From F1-120-MAGs023 sp038228615 (lineage in GTDB: Bacteria; Actinomycetota; Acidimicrobiia; IMCC26256; PALSA-610): 6,033 nt of DNA. Every line of letters begins with the position of its first letter. Position 1 is the stretch's first letter. This document shows positions 5,498 through 6,033 of this stretch, piece after piece. The notes beneath the pieces were generated by a model, which saw only the letters and a program-made list of their open reading frames with translations, did no database searches and was not told the origin of the DNA. The translations under genes and the position numbers were made by a program. The DNA is taken from contig JBBRPC010000244.1 in the NCBI GenBank assembly GCA_038228615.1, positions 1 through 6,033 on the forward strand. The letters are read 5' to 3'.

Positions 5498-5506
5498 CGA
5501 ACCACC

Positions 5507-5512
5507 AAAGGA
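5507..5512 (+). promoter_or_regulatory. Possible ribosome binding site of fabD
   Basis: AAAGGA lies 12 nt before GTG 5525, further than the usual 5-9 nt. It is closer to the GTG at 5515, but that codon is in another frame that does not encode FabD. The start rests on protein homology, not on this site. Confidence 0.35.
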
Positions 5513-5524
5513 CTGTGATCATCC

Positions 5525-6033
5525 GTGCGCATCGCGATCGTGTTCCCCGGCCAGGGAACACAAGCCCCAGGAATGGGTCGACCCTGGATAGAACATCCTG
5601 CGTGGCATGTGGTGACCGACGCCGAAGGTTCACTCGACCTCGAACTGGCGACACTGCTCTGTGACGCTCCGTCCGAAGCCTTGGCACACACTCGCAACGC
5701 ACAACTCGCGGTGCTCCTCACCTCGCTGGTCACGTGGGAGGCCGCGAAAACGTCACTCGCGAAGGTGCACACCATTGTCGGTGTCGCCGGACACTCACTT
5801 GGCCAACTCACGGCACTGATCGCCGCCGAGGTCCTCACCGTCGATGACGGCATACGTTTCGCGGTCGCGCGAGCGGACGCCACCCAGGCCGCGGCGCAAT
5901 GCGCTCCCGGACGAATGGCTGCGCTCGTTGGTGCGACAATTGCACAGGCCGAGGATGCGTGCCACGCCACCGTGGGCGCGTGGATTGCGAACGACAACGC
6001 ACCAGGACAGATCGTGATCGCCGGTACTTCGGC
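5525..6033 (+). CDS. fabD: Malonyl-CoA:ACP transacylase FabD (N-terminal part; 3' end outside window)
   Basis: The first 169 residues of a FabD-type acyltransferase are present; the family usually has about 300. It should move malonyl from CoA to acyl carrier protein to feed fatty-acid elongation. The start VRIAIVFPGQGTQAPGMG matches the N-terminal FPGQG motif, so GTG 5525 is right; TGA is in frame just upstream at 5516. The nucleophile elbow GHSLG has Ser91, and Arg116 in FAVARADA occupies the position of the malonyl-binding arginine. NDNAPGQIVIAG near the edge is typical of FabD. The catalytic histidine would lie beyond the window. Two small oddities are Gln after GHSLG, where Glu is usual, and ARADA where RG is common. 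It is transcribed away from fabZ, with the 14-bp repeat array just upstream. Confidence 0.93.
   Translation, partial: MRIAIVFPGQGTQAPGMGRPWIEHPAWHVVTDAEGSLDLELATLLCDAPSEALAHTRNAQLAVLLTSLVTWEAAKTSLAKVHTIVGVAGHSLGQLTALIAAEVLTVDDGIRFAVARADATQAAAQCAPGRMAALVGATIAQAEDACHATVGAWIANDNAPGQIVIAGTS

Noticed and set aside
5442..5506. CRISPR array
   Set aside because: The units are contiguous 14-mers with no spacers and no cas genes are nearby, so it is a minisatellite.
5212..5997. Minus-strand 261-codon open frame across the fab gap
   Set aside because: It overlaps fabD antisense and fabZ in another frame, and reads Ser/Ala-rich sequence and the 14-bp repeats. No recognisable domain.

Overview
The window looks like chromosomal DNA from a high-GC actinobacterium. 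I estimate by eye that GC is in the low 60s percent. Other hints are three GTG starts among the five visible protein starts other than the surface protein, TAnnnT boxes placed seven bases before two starts, a tRNA gene without encoded CCA, and a NarL-type kinase/regulator pair of a kind common in Actinobacteriota. Acidimicrobiia is a reasonable guess, but nothing here proves it.

The left block is all on the minus strand and reads from right to left. It holds tRNA-Leu(CAA) at 4472-4552, an eight-helix sensor histidine kinase at 3020-4420, its LuxR/NarL response regulator at 2370-3023 (4-bp GTGA overlap with the kinase), a 183-bp gap rich in inverted repeats, and a large secreted protein whose frame starts at 2186 and runs off the left edge. 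That protein is the largest coding region in the window: at least 728 residues with no stop. It has a signal peptide, a cohesin-like domain, a Ser/Pro/Thr-rich linker, a CSLREA-type motif block and a long right-handed parallel beta-helix. The order suggests a two-component system placed upstream of a cell-surface or secreted protein that it may control.

The right block concerns type II fatty-acid synthesis. A small single-helix membrane protein (4621-4914, plus) converges on fabZ (4911-5327, minus), with their stop codons overlapping by 4 bp. fabZ diverges from fabD (5525 to the right edge, plus, partial). The 197-bp fabZ/fabD gap carries a 12-bp-stem dyad and four perfect head-to-tail copies of a 14-bp unit.

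The least explained parts are the two structured gaps. The gap before the surface-protein gene has four consecutive stem-loops plus a 7-nt complementarity next to the ribosome binding site, which could form a three-way junction. The fab gap has the minisatellite and dyad. I see no CRISPR array, insertion sequence, phage gene or defence system. Apart from the 183-bp and 197-bp gaps, and about 120 bp of spacer around the tRNA, the window is covered by genes.
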